From: Styela clava
Lineage: Eukaryota; Chordata; Ascidiacea; Stolidobranchia; Styelidae
DNA length: 64,000 nt
Direction: 5' to 3'
Assembly: GCF_964204865.1 (NCBI RefSeq)
Contig: NC_135252.1
Location: 18,559,383-18,623,382 of the forward strand
The position numbers and the translations under genes are program-made. Positions 38,601-52,700 of this stretch are shown here, piece after piece (position 1 is the stretch's first letter; every line of letters begins with the position of its first letter). The notes beneath the pieces were generated by a model that saw nothing but the letters and a program-made list of their open reading frames with translations, searched no databases and was not told where the DNA came from.

Positions 38601-40189
38601 CATTAAACAATAAGAGATCTAATCTAAGCATTACAGAATTTATTTACATTTCGTAGGTTTGTTAAAAGTGAGTGAGTCATAAAAACCTTCGACTAATGTA
38701 TATCGATCCCCATATTTTGCGATCGGACACATACACACACATTATCATATTTTATCGAGTTTCTTTTATCGCTATTACGACTTAGACAAAATTACTTTTT
38801 CCCAAACTAGAAATGAAATATTCACAAAGTTTGTGACATAATATACAATTGTTGGAATAGCGTCAGTGTACCTATCATACAAAGAATTCCATGCCAATAG
38901 TTTTCGATGTAAAATTTATAACGTCATAACTACCTTCTGCATTGACCTATACTTCTTCAGGTCTAGAATCAATCAGTATTTATTAGCGTGTAATTGTTAT
39001 AATCTTTTATATTTCAAGTATCTTTAGACATTTATTTCGGTGGTCGCTCTTACTTCAACTCAGAAATCAGTCTACTTTGAATCCGAGTGAGTACGCGTGA
39101 CATTTGAGAAAATTATTATAGAAAATGTGTTGGCCAAATTAAAAGACTGATTTGCTTTAAAATAAGATATATAATCACTGTCTCACCATCCATGGCCAAG
39201 AGTTTCTTTCAACTTGCTTTCCACCAGCAATCTTTTTAACGGGTTTCCACGTTCCTCCGCAAGATGACGCTGAAGAGGTTACTTCACATGACCAAGGACA
39301 AGTGGCAGGCTTGTAGTGATTTTGTTTCAAAATTTTAAAATATATATTCAAATAATGTTTTTCATGAATTTTTAATTTCATATTATTGGCATAATAAAAT
39401 CCAATTTTCTTCGTCACAATTTGTATTATGTAAATGTCGCGCCTTTTTAAACAATTGGTCACAGCCGATTACACCAGAACTGTAGAATTCAACATTAAGA
39501 CAATTTTCAGTAATAGGTGTTTGAAATCAAAAAAAATTTCGCAAATACCAAACTCAAGTTTTGGCGTTTTGCTGAAACTCAAATTATAGAGAAACGCAGT
39601 GATATACAAAATCTACTACAAAATAATTCTATTGCAAATTTTATTGCTTTCAAGAATACAACACGAGAAAATGTGATTTGAAACTGCTGAAAAAATATTG
39701 GCCACTCACAGCTGATGTCGTTGTTTTCATCGTAATTGGTAAAGATGTGGTATTCACTGAACATTAATTGTTAATATGTTAACTCGTCTAATGCCCAAGC
39801 ATTCACAAATATCACTTCTTCTTTTCAATTAAAATGAAAAATGTGACATATTAAAATAAAACGACGTTGTCAATATAAACAAATCTTATCTATAAGCGAA
39901 CAATATTATATTGAACTAAAACTCACCGAAATTTTTTGAACTTTGTGAGTGGACGTAATGTCTAAAAATACACAAGATGAATAAGCGAATTATTCACTAA
40001 TAAATTTGGTAAATGTATCGAATACAAATAAAGTTTTGATAAATATGATAAGATTTATATCTGAAGATGTAAATAAATTCTCTTGATCTAATTCTGACAG
40101 TTTTAAAACAAAAAAAATTAAAAATTTGATTCTCACCTGTTCAATACCACGATCAATAAAACAATAGGATAAAGTATCCATTTATCCAT
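35681..40189 (-). CDS. secreted trypsin-like serine protease (S1A)
   Basis: Ten exons join in frame on the minus strand: 40189-40137, 39961-39927, 39756-39710, 39309-39187, 38436-38327, 38150-38030, 37577-37430, 36689-36550, 36201-36076 and 35749-35681 (323 aa). A signal peptide (core [12 protein letters not shown]) is followed by a short Thr/Ser-rich pro-region. Three cysteines (49, 53, 62) precede the activation site VKK|IAGG (Ile72). The catalytic triad is intact: His112 in TAAHC, Asp168 in NDIALIKL, Ser262 in GDSGGP. The residue six before Ser262 is Asp (S1 position 189) and the pocket glycines are present, so cleavage after Lys/Arg is expected. Trp215 of the usual SWG is Phe (SFG), and an extra Cys103 sits where Ser is common. 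Cys62 probably tethers the pro-chain to Cys188. Substrate unknown; digestive, immune or propeptide-processing roles are possible. Single-domain with a short pro-region; no CLIP or CUB domain seen. Confidence 0.95.
37120..37337 (-). repeat. dispersed CTCCCGTAG family, long form, in a protease intron
   Basis: Reverse-oriented copy of the element also seen at 42792-43003 and 47168-47390. Shared blocks, read on the minus strand, include CAGGTTAGGGTTAGGCCAT, GACTGTCTGTGTT, GTAGGCGAACAAAATTAGTTA and a CCAGAAGTGTA..-type terminus with GGCGC. It sits in the intron between protease exons 7 and 8. The 77-codon ORF across it is a by-product. Confidence 0.75.
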
Positions 40190-40238
40190 TTTATTTTCAG
40201 CTGACAGTGCAAAAAAATAAACAGACAAATGTATCAGG

Positions 40239-40244
40239 TATATA
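40239..40244 (-). promoter_or_regulatory. possible TATA box of the protease gene
   Basis: A TATATA lies about 50 nt upstream of the protease ATG on the minus strand, compatible with a start site roughly 20 nt before the ATG. In such AT-rich sequence this could be chance. Confidence 0.25.
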
Positions 40245-42791
40245 GGCTAACAGCTCCTAATATTTTAAACACACTACCACAATAAATATTGTTCGAATGT
40301 CCTCAAATAAAAATAAAAATTCATGCGATTTTACGTTCAAGGATATAGTCTGCTTTAAAATAGTATGATAAGTTCAATTAAATATCCCCAGGGCCTATAT
40401 CGATTATGACCGATATAATCGAAATTTAATGATTTGTAATGATTATGAACTTTTAAAACAAAAAGTAATTCGGCTCCGACAAGGATCTTTTGTTAAAATT
40501 ACCCCGTCGACACATTATGTTCCTTCATTCATGTTAACTCACATATTATATTGTCAGTATACGAAACCTAAATTTCTTGTAGACGCGTGTGATCTCAAGC
40601 AAGCAATACTGTCATAAAAAAAAAAACTATATATATAAAATTGATAAGGTAATTATGAATCTTTAGTGTATCATCGACCAAATTTGAAAAATATAATTAC
40701 ACAAACAAAGTTAACTTTTAATGAAGCGACTTTCAGATACAAACGCGACTGTCTTCGATGCGTCTTGTCAAATATAATTAATTACAAACTCATCAGGCAC
40801 ACAAGACTAACTGCTACTACTGCTTGTTATTTCCTCAATCTCCCGATCTCAAAATACCTGAGACCGGTCAATAAAAAAATGGCCGATAAATCGTCGAACA
40901 TTCAACAATTGATCATCTAAATATTTTATTCAACGCATAAACTAGATCAAAATGACTGTTTAACCCCACACCGTGTGCTATTTTACAACTTCCAACAAAA
41001 CTCTTGACCCATAACCACAATCTTTTTCAATTTTGTCTTGATTTAAAATACAAATATTCAAAATTGACTATGTTGTTTTTAATATTTTTGTACGGTCCTA
41101 ACGATTCGGCGAATTGAAAATCCGAAAAAATGAAATGAACAAAATTTACATCATTTTCGAATATTGGATATACCTAGAAATCCCTGCTTTTTCTTTCAAA
41201 AATAGTCATTTTGGTTTCTTCTGTTTGTTTTTAATTCAGAATATGACTTCATTGTTAGTCTACTAAATATAAATATAAAGGGGACGTTCAGCTTGAAAAC
41301 GCCTACGTAGCAAGTTTCTTAGATCTCGATAATAGCGTAAATTCACATAAACGGCGCCCCCACATCAATTTATATTCGTTGTCAAATGTTAAATGTTTCC
41401 TTGCACGACATATGCACCATACAGAAACAAATATATATTCTTGAATGTAACATAGGCATTCATATACAGATGTATATTGGCCTTTCTACGATTGGTAAAA
41501 ATTATATAAAGATCAGGTTGCTGCTGTTGCCTTGATGGTCGTTGTCTAATATCTGATATATATTTGTGTCAGCTCTTGTATAAGTGGCATTGTATTTTTC
41601 AAATCAAATTGTTTTTGTTTTGTTGTGTGTTTCGAGGTTGAGTTTGATATAAGATTGCAAATTATCTTGTTAGTTCAGCTTGATTGTTTGAAATGTAGGT
41701 GATGAATGTTATTCAACCAGATATACTGTGCTGCAAAGGCACACGGCGTAAAAACTAACTGCTAGAGATGTAAAGACTACTTTGACTGAAGCACTTCTGG
41801 TCAAAATTGACAGTGAAATTGTGTGAGCAACCACGCAAAGTACGGATTGATTGACAGTAATGCCTGTCGTAGGTTCATTGGTAAATTGTACATTGATACA
41901 ATTTCATGAGAAATTCTAATTTCTTGTTTTGAACGATCGACTGAAAGCCGAAGATAATATCAATTTAACACGATTGTTCCCTTGTGCCTTTCAAACTCAT
42001 TTGATTATCAAAGATCGACGTCATTATCTTACTTTTTATAACATCATTATTAAGATAAATATAACATTAACAATTATTAATCAATTAAACAATCAAAGCA
42101 TCGATGACTCGCAATACTTGCAATTGCTAATGTAATAGTCAGCAAAACATAAAACCGTATGGTAAAGTTGGCACTTTCCTTTTTGTTTTATGTGGCAAAC
42201 TTGGTGATTAAATGCTATTTTTGCGATTTAATTGTAGAAGACTCGTGAGTTTGATTTGAGCAAACTTGTTCGACAGAAACCTTTATTCGTGCTAGACTGG
42301 AATAGATTTTGACTGTACGATCTGAAATATACGTATATGACCTGACTCAAGTGTTGACGTAACTTAGGCATTTATGAAAGAGTATAAAATAGTCTGAAAC
42401 TAGATTTATTTTGATTTTAAATTTATTAATGTGTTTCCAAATAAATGTATATACATTTCTTTCAAATCCGAGCAATTTTAAATTTCAAAAATATAAGTAT
42501 ATTTCTGACACGGCGCGTTGTCTCATACCCAATTGTCTCAGGACGAAGGGAAAAGTTTATCAAATTTACTAATTCCCGAATGATTATCAGCACAGATTCA
42601 TATCAGATCAGACAAAACCTGAAATAAATGTGGCTATAACTGCACTTAACATACACTCTCTTACTTGAATAGTAGTCCACCGAATGCAATTTCGTACTAG
42701 TAGGTCACATTGACAGGAGATGCATTTTAACGTTATCATTATAAATAATGTCACGGTATTCTCTTCCATAACATTCCAATATTTTTATTCA
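40245..42791. other. intergenic, no gene seen
   Basis: Chance ORFs of 62-84 codons at 40.4-40.9 kb and 41.9 kb have no recognisable product or conserved motif. No repeat identified. Confidence 0.45.
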
Positions 42792-43003
42792 CAGTAATCC
42801 GTAGTATATGTAGCAGGTTAGAGTTAGGCCATAAGTTTATTTCGATTTTTCCTATTTTAGTTCTATTGCGGAGTTCGGCGACTGTCTGTGTTAGCCAATG
42901 AATATACCCTATTCCCAGTCCCTTTACACAACTTGATGTAAAGTAGGCGAACAAAATTAGTTACCTACATATTGGTACGTACACTTCGAAGCGTCGTTAA
43001 ATG
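42792..43003 (+). repeat. dispersed CTCCCGTAG family, long form
   Basis: Begins near CCGTAGTATATGTAGCAGG and continues through GTTAGGCCATA, GAGTTCGGCGACTGTCTGTG, CACAACTTGATGTAAAGTAG and GCGAACAAAATTAGTTACCT. It ends near ACTTCGAAGCGTCG. Collinear with 37120-37337 (inverted) and 47168-47390. Confidence 0.75.
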
Positions 43004-46000
43004 CTTAAAAACTTTACTAATGCCCACGGTATTCAAGCATATGTATCAGAACTCAGCAAATAGGTTTTTGTATAAGTCAAACCCGAAGTAAATATAGCAT
43101 GAACGGCCGTTACCCAAATAGTAAGTAGTCTTTTAAGTGCATTTGTGCGATCATTTTGCACTGGTAAGTAACTATGAAATAACAGTGAAACAAGCTGCGT
43201 TTTGTTAAAATTAGGGAGTTGGATCAATTTTTTTGTTTCGGTTTCAGTTTCTTGAGACGTTGCAATGTTTATGTTCAGGAAACTGCATGCATGTCTCAGC
43301 GGTGCAAGTACACCGATGTGAAAGTTTATTTGAATACTGCAGATTAGCAAAAGGTATATATAAAACGGAATTCATGGGCGTCTAGTTGATCAAAGGTAAA
43401 TTATTGTCATTTCACACATGGTAGGACCAATAAGTGAGTGAACTTATTCGTATATATTATGTTTAGAAAGTATTTTTGCCATCATATATAAATGTGAAAG
43501 TTTTTTGGCCTTAAGTTGCGAAATATGGCGATATAGCTATATGCAAACAATGAGGATTTGTGCCAGTTATTATATTAGACAAATTTTATTAGAAAATGCT
43601 GATGTTGAGAGATAAATAAAATGTAAGAGTATGATGAGCACAGCATCATGGCATACTACTGCTTCTTGCTTTAAAACCTGGATAAGAGACGCATTGAGCA
43701 CGTTTCACCTCTTTCATTGGCTATGGATTACTCATTTCTTCAGAGGTATATTTGTTCAAATATAAAAAATTCGTTGTTGAACCAAAAAGCCGTATGTAAA
43801 TTAGCAAAAATAGCCGGAGCATACCGGAAATACCTTTGAGTAACGTACAAACTAAGAAGCAATACTTATACCGGACATTGCATCTCTATATTTAGACATA
43901 AGTCATAGATTTTTTGAATGGGAATGTGACTTGTCATCAAAGGAAACGTATTTTGGCGGGATTATGCAAAGATATGACTCAGCTGTATGAGTTACGTGGG
44001 CAACGATGATGCTAAAGCAAGAAATTTTCCCATGCGTGGGTTCGCGGTGTGCGATTTATTTTCTATTTGTTTTTTGTTCTTTTTGAATTATCAATAAAAA
44101 TGAATAAATTCAAAAATAGATAAAGGCTGGATTAAATATCAAGATATGTTGACTAAGAGATTTTGCTAATCCGATCTTATAATATACCTATTCTTAATTT
44201 CTTATACGTTTTATTGTGGTTTCTCTGATCAATTGTCAAATACCTATGATATGAAGTGGCCAAAATGCATAGCCGTTGGCATAAACCTGGTGACAATTGA
44301 TAGCATTGTTGACAAATGGCATGGATTGCAAGGCGCTATATTTGTGACAAAACACACTAGTTTGTTTTCAAGTCGCAAATGTTGATGACTGTGCTTTTCT
44401 CAGGTCAAAAAGCAGGTTTACGTCACAAAAGTCTGGTTTCAGTTTTATTTTTTGTTTGTTTGATCTAGAACACTCGTACTTGCACGTAATACTGAAAAAG
44501 CTGCTAAATAAGTATGTTTCTCATTATAATTAATTGCATCTTAGATTCTGGAAAATAACTAAAAAATACGTAATCGAGTGATATCAGGTTAGGAGGCATC
44601 AGGTTATTAAGAGAGTTGTGACTAATAATCACATAAAAAAACTAATAGTATTTATACAATTTGCTAAATGTTACTAATTTTTAATATTTTTTTTTTGAAA
44701 TATTATTCACAACTAATTAAGATGCAAATTTATTTGGCTTACATCAGATATGCACATGATTAGTCATCGCTTGACCGCTTATACTGAGTTGGATTTGATG
44801 TATCTTTTCAATCTTTGGTAAATATGTACAATCAAACAAATTTTGTACTTTTGTACAGATTAAATTTAACGAATATGAATTTCATTTCCAAAAATAGGCC
44901 AACTGCTGTTGTATAGTCGAAATCACAGTAAAATTTCTATCGCCAGAGGTGAAAGTTGAGGTTAACCACCTGAACTATTAATATAAAGTAATATACGCAA
45001 CCGTGACGTTGACATCACAGCGTTTGTAGTATGTTTATAGAGGATTACAACGTAATCGATACCGTTCAGGATATGCTATAAAAGAGGATGTCGTAATGTG
45101 ACACCAATGATTAAGTTACCCAATAATTTGAAAAATGACGTAATAGAAAATTGCATTAAAAATTATGTGGTTAAATTTCATTTAAAAAAAAGTTGGTGTG
45201 TAGTATGTGCCCGTTTTGAACATTCATGAAAAATTGCAACGCTGTGGAAATTCAAGCGTATCTCATTCAATTTATTTTGATTTTTTCAATTTGTTGACCA
45301 GTCTTGGCGCTATATATATAAAATAGGCTTTACGATAAAAAAATAACCTGTGTTTGATTTATAGAATAGTATGAAGTAAAATTTAAAAAAGCAATAATAT
45401 TTGCAAATTTTCAGAAATTCTCATTTATTTACTCAATTTACTGAATTTTAAATCTGAATTTGAATGTTTTTGAATTTTGTACAATCTTCTATGGAATCTA
45501 CAATCTTATATCGATATAATACCACTCATATAGAATAGGCCCACGTTGCAATCAATAATATTCAATGTATATGTCCATTCAAAATAAATTCAATTGGCGA
45601 GGATATAGTACTAGTTAGTAATGAAAGAAAAAGAAAAATCCGTGAAGCAAAGAATTCTGAATATGCTTGTTTATGTGAATATACTACGACTCGGGAATCC
45701 AGAAGCGAAGTGGGATTGAAAATGATGTGGTTATGACGCAACTCATTTTGTTTTCAACTATGAAATGCCCGTCGGCATTTTTAAAATGAACAAGTTATCG
45801 AATATTCATCTATAACTATACTACATTAAGAGTTATGAACTTAAGTTTTTCCTTTTATATATCGGAATCCGTCATGATATGACGCATATTCTTCAACAGC
45901 ATGTTGTGTCATTCAAATATAAATATTTTACGTTATTGTTGACAGCGTAGTTGGGCTATATATATTTTGATGAATTCTATAAATGTTTTAAAATTAATAA

Positions 46001-46735
46001 AGGTATTCGAGCGAAGCATGCAGTGACTAGAACTTGGATTAGTTTGGACCTCAGCATAAACGCTTATCTGTTTTGAACGTATTTGTTAATTATTCTTTTT
46101 CAAATCAGTGTGATACAGACATATGGGCAATTTCTTGTTGTGTATACCAGAATCTAAAGGCAGGTTGTTCACGCGTTGTTTAGACTTGGTATTGTGATAT
46201 TATATGTTATGATCATGATTGACGTGTATATTATTTGCGTTGAAATTCGTAGGTTACCCGTATAAGGGAATATAAGTTTCTTCCATATTAGGATGAAGCA
46301 CAAATCATATTTAAATGATTACTATATATAATGTAGCTTCAATTTATCAAATTTGTGGTTGAAAGAGTTGAAATTTTATGTTAGTTGGCGTTGGATTATC
46401 ATTTTTTTAATTTTGGTAATTTTATAAAATTTTTACATTCATTGGTGTTTATCGAACTCTATCGTAAACGCCGCAAATTTTTGTTTAGTAAAATCAGATG
46501 TCACGTGAATCATGACGTACCCTACCAAATAATTAGCGGAGGATCCTTCTCATAGTTTTATTCTATTGATACTAATTAATCACCCAGCATAATAAACTAA
46601 AAGATTTTACCTTTTGTGTAAAAGCTCTATAGCATTTGCTTTACTTTTGTTTGCCTAAAGATTCGAGTTACTTGTAAATTTTATTTATTTCACAGTTCTT
46701 ATAAATATAGAAATCAAATTATACGAAACTACAAG
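43004..46735. other. intergenic, upstream of the ShK gene
   Basis: AT-rich; a 105-codon minus-strand ORF at 43.03-43.35 kb has no recognisable product. No repeats, RNA genes or clear promoter elements seen. Confidence 0.45.
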
Positions 46736-49700
46736 ATGAGAATACTTTTCGTTTTGAGTTGCAGCTTGTTCTTCGCGGTGATAAATGTGAAAGGTAAGTT
46801 TAAATTTTCTGTTGCAAAACCAAACACCGAAAAAACCAACTGGTTCGAGAAGTTCCTCAACCAAGCTCTAGTGTTTTCAAATGATCAGTTTTCCATGAAT
46901 TTTACAACTCCCCCATTTCGTGAACAAGATTAACCTTTCATTGTAAAAACGTCTTTTCATGGCATTCCAAATTATTTGCATAGATGTGATGTTTACAAAA
47001 TTTTAATTTTTTTTTTATTTTCAAGTGAAACAACAACAAATATAATCGATGGTCATATCTAAGCAATATTTTAATATTTTCTACTTTTTTCATGAAACCT
47101 TTGTTATTAGATACATTAAAGATTAGAATAGTCGTTACTTTTTTTCTGTAATGAAAAATACAAAAAATGGTACTCCCGTAGTCTGTATACCAGGTTAGGG
47201 TTAGATCATACTTTTATTCCGATTTTCCTTATGTCAGTTCTATTACCAGTTTTGGGACTGTCTGTGTTAGCTAAGTGAATATTCCCCCTGCCCATAGGCT
47301 TCCGTCCTTTCACACAACTTGATGTAAAGTAGGCGAACAAAATTAGTTACTTTCATATTGGTACACGCACTTCAGGTGCGCCCAAAAATTTTAATTCTAT
47401 GTTTTTTTTATTTGACCTCATACAATCAGTTGCAATATATTAAAACATAAATCAGCAAATAGCATATAAATAAATAAATATTTATTAAATTATTCTAGGA
47501 ATACATGTTCCTATTGGCTCTCCCGAAGAAATAGTTTTGGATGCAGGCCCAGACATTCTTCTTCCTGAAGCAGAAATACATCACGAGCCCAACGAGGTAT
47601 GTAATTTAAATTCATGAAAAGTCAAACATAACAAGAGTTGTGGGTGCATACATTTTCTACATATATGTGTTCTCAGAAAATAGACACCAGATTTTCAATA
47701 TTTTTCATAGGGAATTTGTCTAAAGCAAGATCAGTTGCACTAACTCTGAAATATAGGAGATTGGTCGGCGCAATTTAGGATTACGATCTCAGCTTCATAA
47801 AACTACTTTTGGTCTCACTTGCTTAGCGTGGTCTAAATCGCATAAGGACATTCTCATAGAAATCAGTTTTTAACCCTAACTCTGTAATCTTCGAGTTAGG
47901 GTTAGGTAGGTACTAAAATCATTGAGATCACATACCAAAGTGAGACCGATTGATCTACGAGCGAAGTAACCGGTGAATGTGCCAAGAGCTACCAAGGCTA
48001 TAAATCAGAGAGTCAATAATATATATATATATATAATATAAATAATCAATAATATAGAATTACGAGAATATCGGTCAGAGACCGAAGACTTATCGATCGG
48101 AAGTTAGGGGAAACCCCAAAACAGCGCTCTCACTCCATAGTGACACCTTGTGTCCTATCACTAATTAAATAATAACTCGCTAATTATACGACATATTTCA
48201 TCCAAAATCAATAAGCTTCTGGTCCGACATATGATGAATGCACATGCAAAATCTGGAACAGATTCAATCTCGCTTTCGTGAGATATCGCGTGCATATACC
48301 TATCAACATACTTAATAAAATCGATAAATACCTATCAACATACCGATTAAAATCGATAAGTAATAATGTAGAATTGCGCGTTAGTAAATACCTAATGACG
48401 CGAGATTTAGATTAGTTCCCGAGAAAACGATTGAGGTGCATTTCAGTGAAAACTATATCGAAAACGGTTATGAAATAATGCATTTCAAATAATTATTGCA
48501 AGCAGATGAATTTTACTTCCACATTACGGTAATTATTAGAACTTGAACATTAGTGTGCTATTACAATAAAATTGGATATAAAACTACATTCTGAATAAAA
48601 GACGGTATAGACATTTAAGGATTTGATAAGATGAGTATTTAAATGTACGAATCCGAAACTATCTATCTCATTATTCTTAGTGACCTGTGTTGCGTTCGTT
48701 TTACTGCAATCAAATATATATAAACTTGGTTTAACCTGTAGATTATAACTAAGTGTAATTCATTTTTATGTGACTTGATGTTGATTTTTCCACGAATCGA
48801 TTAAGTTTCGACTTCTTTCAGATTTTATGTCTTAAAATATTTAAGATAAATTTGTATTTTCGAGTGCGTGTGAATGACGGTGTTTGATACGACCTTTCAT
48901 TAATTAACGTTATTGAAATTGGTTATTTTAATCGAGACCCTTCTAATATATCAGATTATTTTTTGATCAGGATCTAAAGATTTAATTTATTTTTCGATCT
49001 TCGCTTTATCATACTTGAGTTTATTTTTCAATATAAGATGCAGATATAATTCCCCATAAAGTTGTTGTAAGGAATACTCGCAAGCAGTGGAATAACACAT
49101 TTGTATGTTTTAAATAGAGATTATTTGTGCATTTTGCTCTGATTTGCATATCGGTGTTTTGGTGTTTATATCGGTGTTTCATGAATCATTTATCTTTTAA
49201 ATTAAAAAACAAAGACGCCAAATCTCCTAACAAAAATTCCCTGCTGCGGCATAACGCATGAGCAATAAACGACGGAAATGAAACGTTACGGTTTAGATAA
49301 ACCATTCGAAAACTTTCCAATGACTCTTCAAAAACCATCAAAATGATTAAAACATACTTTCTGCAACAGTCTTAACTTTTATAAAATTCAAATAACAGCC
49401 ATTTTTAAACTAAATTATCAATTTTTAGGTGATTTGAGAGTTTTGATATAAACTAAAACAAATATATTTCGATAACATTTTCATTTGGCCCAAGTCATAC
49501 TTTCCCAAACAAACATAAATCAACTATCTAACTAGCTGAGTTCAACGATCTAATTATGTGTCTCTGTTGAAATCTGACTTTAGTCAGAAGAAATTCTGTG
49601 TTACCGTGCAACAAGACTCTTTGAATCATAGAATAGAATATTTTACCCTTGCGGCATCATTCTTACTTTCCATACAGAATCACCAGGGTAAAAAAATAAA

Positions 49701-52700
49701 GAAAGAGATTGTCAAATATATGGACACGAAATCCGAACCGCCATAGTACGGTTAAGTAATCTGTCACAACAGACTATTGGTACCAGCCGTCAAGATGTCA
49801 TAAAACATGGAAGACAGCCATCACGATATCATAAAAGCGTGTTCCCATAATTAAAAATCTTAGATAAAATATCAGATCTCACAAAAAAATTAGGAATAAA
49901 TAAAAGTAATAGTCTTCTAGCGAAACATAACAATTACCAACCACTGAAAATTTCAAAGCAATTGGTCCATTAATGAATGAGAGAAAAAACATAATAACAA
50001 AACGATTCATATGCCTATTTCGTGTCCCATAATAGAAAGTGATAAATGATTGGTCCTACAGAAAACCACTTACTATTGATGTGTTTTATTTATTTCTAGA
50101 AATATATAATAATATATACTTCAATAAATAGAATAATAAATCAGTATTTGATTTCCGATATCTGCTCAAAATTTTTTTTTTTTTATAAATTTGAAATTTA
50201 ATTTTCACTTCGAGACTTTTTCATAATAATTCAAAATATATATATCCTGTTTAGCCTCTAGGACATCCCGAGTATGGTTATGGTACGTATGGCGGCTATG
50301 GGGGTTACGGTGGGTACGGAGGAAAAGAAGAGTGCCAAGATAAGAAAAGTGAAGGATTTTGTGGATGGGTCGTCAGTACTAAGAAATGCCACAAGAAGAG
50401 GAACAGAAGAAACTGCATGAAGAGTTGTGGAGTTTGCCAAGATGGTAATCAATTTTCATAAAAAAAGAACTTCTCTAGATTGCAGCAATGTGCAAATGTA
50501 TATGACTATAAGTTAAAATTCCTATACCGTACAACAAGTTTTAGGTATGATTCAAAATGGAATCACTTCTTTCCTTGTGAATAGAACTTGTACTGTGAAC
50601 TAGCATCATCATTGTTAAATTTTTATACATATGGCACTTATAGTTAACGCATTTTATTTATATTATTTGTTAATTAAATATAATTAGTTCTATTATCAGA
50701 CTCTGAACTATATTCAAGCCATCATTTATCCCAGCATTCGAGTTCCCGAAGGAGATTTAATCAAGAATTTGTGCTTCAAATATATTTTCTAATAATCAAA
50801 TATTTTTATTCATTGCAGAATGCATGGACACCAGCTACAATTGCTATTTGGCTAATCCATTCCGCTGCGCCAGTTACCTTTTCGCGTATGGCTGCAAGAA
50901 ATCTTGTCATTTATGTTCAGTCGAGGTGATTGCTTCATTACTTTATTAATTTTATATGTATTTGATTATTTTAAACAGAATTATCTTCCCAATATGAAAA
51001 CTATAAATAGAATTCAAATGAGTTCATATGTTAAATATATTTTTATTTCATGAATATTGCATAAATAAAGCATAATATTTTGCAATTATAAAATATACTT
51101 TTTTGCAGGTGACTACTGCTACACCAGAAGAAGGTGAGAAAAACTAATAATGAACAATTTTATATTGGACTGGACTTAATAGTTGTTGATGTTAGGTTTT
51201 ATGCTGGGATCGTTGTTACTTTTGTGAAAAATCGATTTTCTCCTAAAATAATGCACTTCGACTAAGATACTTAAAAATGTTTGAAACCGCTAGAAGGCGC
51301 TGTGACTTCTAAAATATCCACCAAATCCTATTGAGCCCATATTTGAATAAATGTTTTCTATTTTATCTTATTTAATTGGACAATGTTCGTAAGAAATGTG
51401 AGGAAATTTAATTCCCTCACACTTGTACGCCTTCGTCAAGAACACCCATTGATTTTTTTTAGCAAACTGTGTGCTATCGGGCCTTTCTTATACTGGTAAT
51501 ATTTGAATCCATATATTTAAACATTGCTCTGTCGTTATGTTCATTATTATCAGCACTAATTCTTTCTTCAAAATAATTTCCCATCTTAGTCAAGTTTTTA
51601 ATCAGAAAACACCACGCAATCATTTAGCGTCTTTACCTTATCGTTTACAGAATGCAAAGACATAATGTTCAACTGTGAAACCGCGACCTCATTCAGGTGT
51701 GCAGTATATTGGTTCAAGATGGGATGCAAGAAGACGTGTGGCTTATGTGAAGCTACTACGGTAAGTTGCGATATTTCAGTTAATAATAGTAAGTAAATAA
51801 GATTTTATACCGCGAGAATAAATCCGGCCAGATGGTCGTGTATACTGTGATTATGAATGATGATGACACGGCTGGCGTTGGTTACAAAAATTAATTCAAT
51901 AACTTACGGGATTCAATAAATGAACTTGATAAACAGAAAGGTAATCAGAGGTGCATTTGGTCGTGTCCGTTAAGAAATATAAGAATTATATAAGATTATA
52001 AGAAAACATATAGAAATTATTCCGAATATTTCGGTACTTTCACTGCTATAAGTACTGGAATCGTTTTCTCGATATATTAGGATTGACACATTTTGTCTTT
52101 TGGTTCACCAATTACTATGAAAATATGAATATAGTGAAATCAATAACAATTTATTCATTTTTAAGACAAATTCACCCTCAACAACAACAACAACAACAAC
52201 CACAACAACTCCAGAACCCACAACCATACCCGAAGAAACCACATCTGGTAATCATTTTTGATAGTTTTTACTCAGTTTTTTGTTTATTTTCAACTGTTTG
52301 CCGTGATATATGGAACTGAAGCCATGAACTAATATCTAAAAATAAAGTATTTTGTTATTCAAACTAGCGTCCATAACGTGTCCGTAAAATTTGCCGTAGG
52401 AAATCTCGCCGCGGGAAATTTCGACGCCTAGGAAAAATCGCAAGAGCATTTTGCTGTAAAACAAGTATTTGTGATCAAAACAGTTAGGTTTATGAGGTTA
52501 GAGTATGCTCTTGAATAACGACTCTTTTTAAAATAAGACGATTTTTCCTATGCGGCGAAATTTCCTGCGGCGAATTTTCCTGGAACCGTTCACAAACATT
52601 GTTTTACTTTATACGATTTAAATTGATAAAAGCAGTGGTTGCAAATATTCACTGAATTAAAAAGCTGCTCATCTAATTATTTATTCGTGAGAAAATGATT

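Noticed and set aside
42800..47260. GGTTAGGGTTAGG stretches resembling telomere repeats
   Set aside because: They occur once per copy inside the dispersed CTCCCGTAG repeat family, not as tandem TTAGGG arrays.
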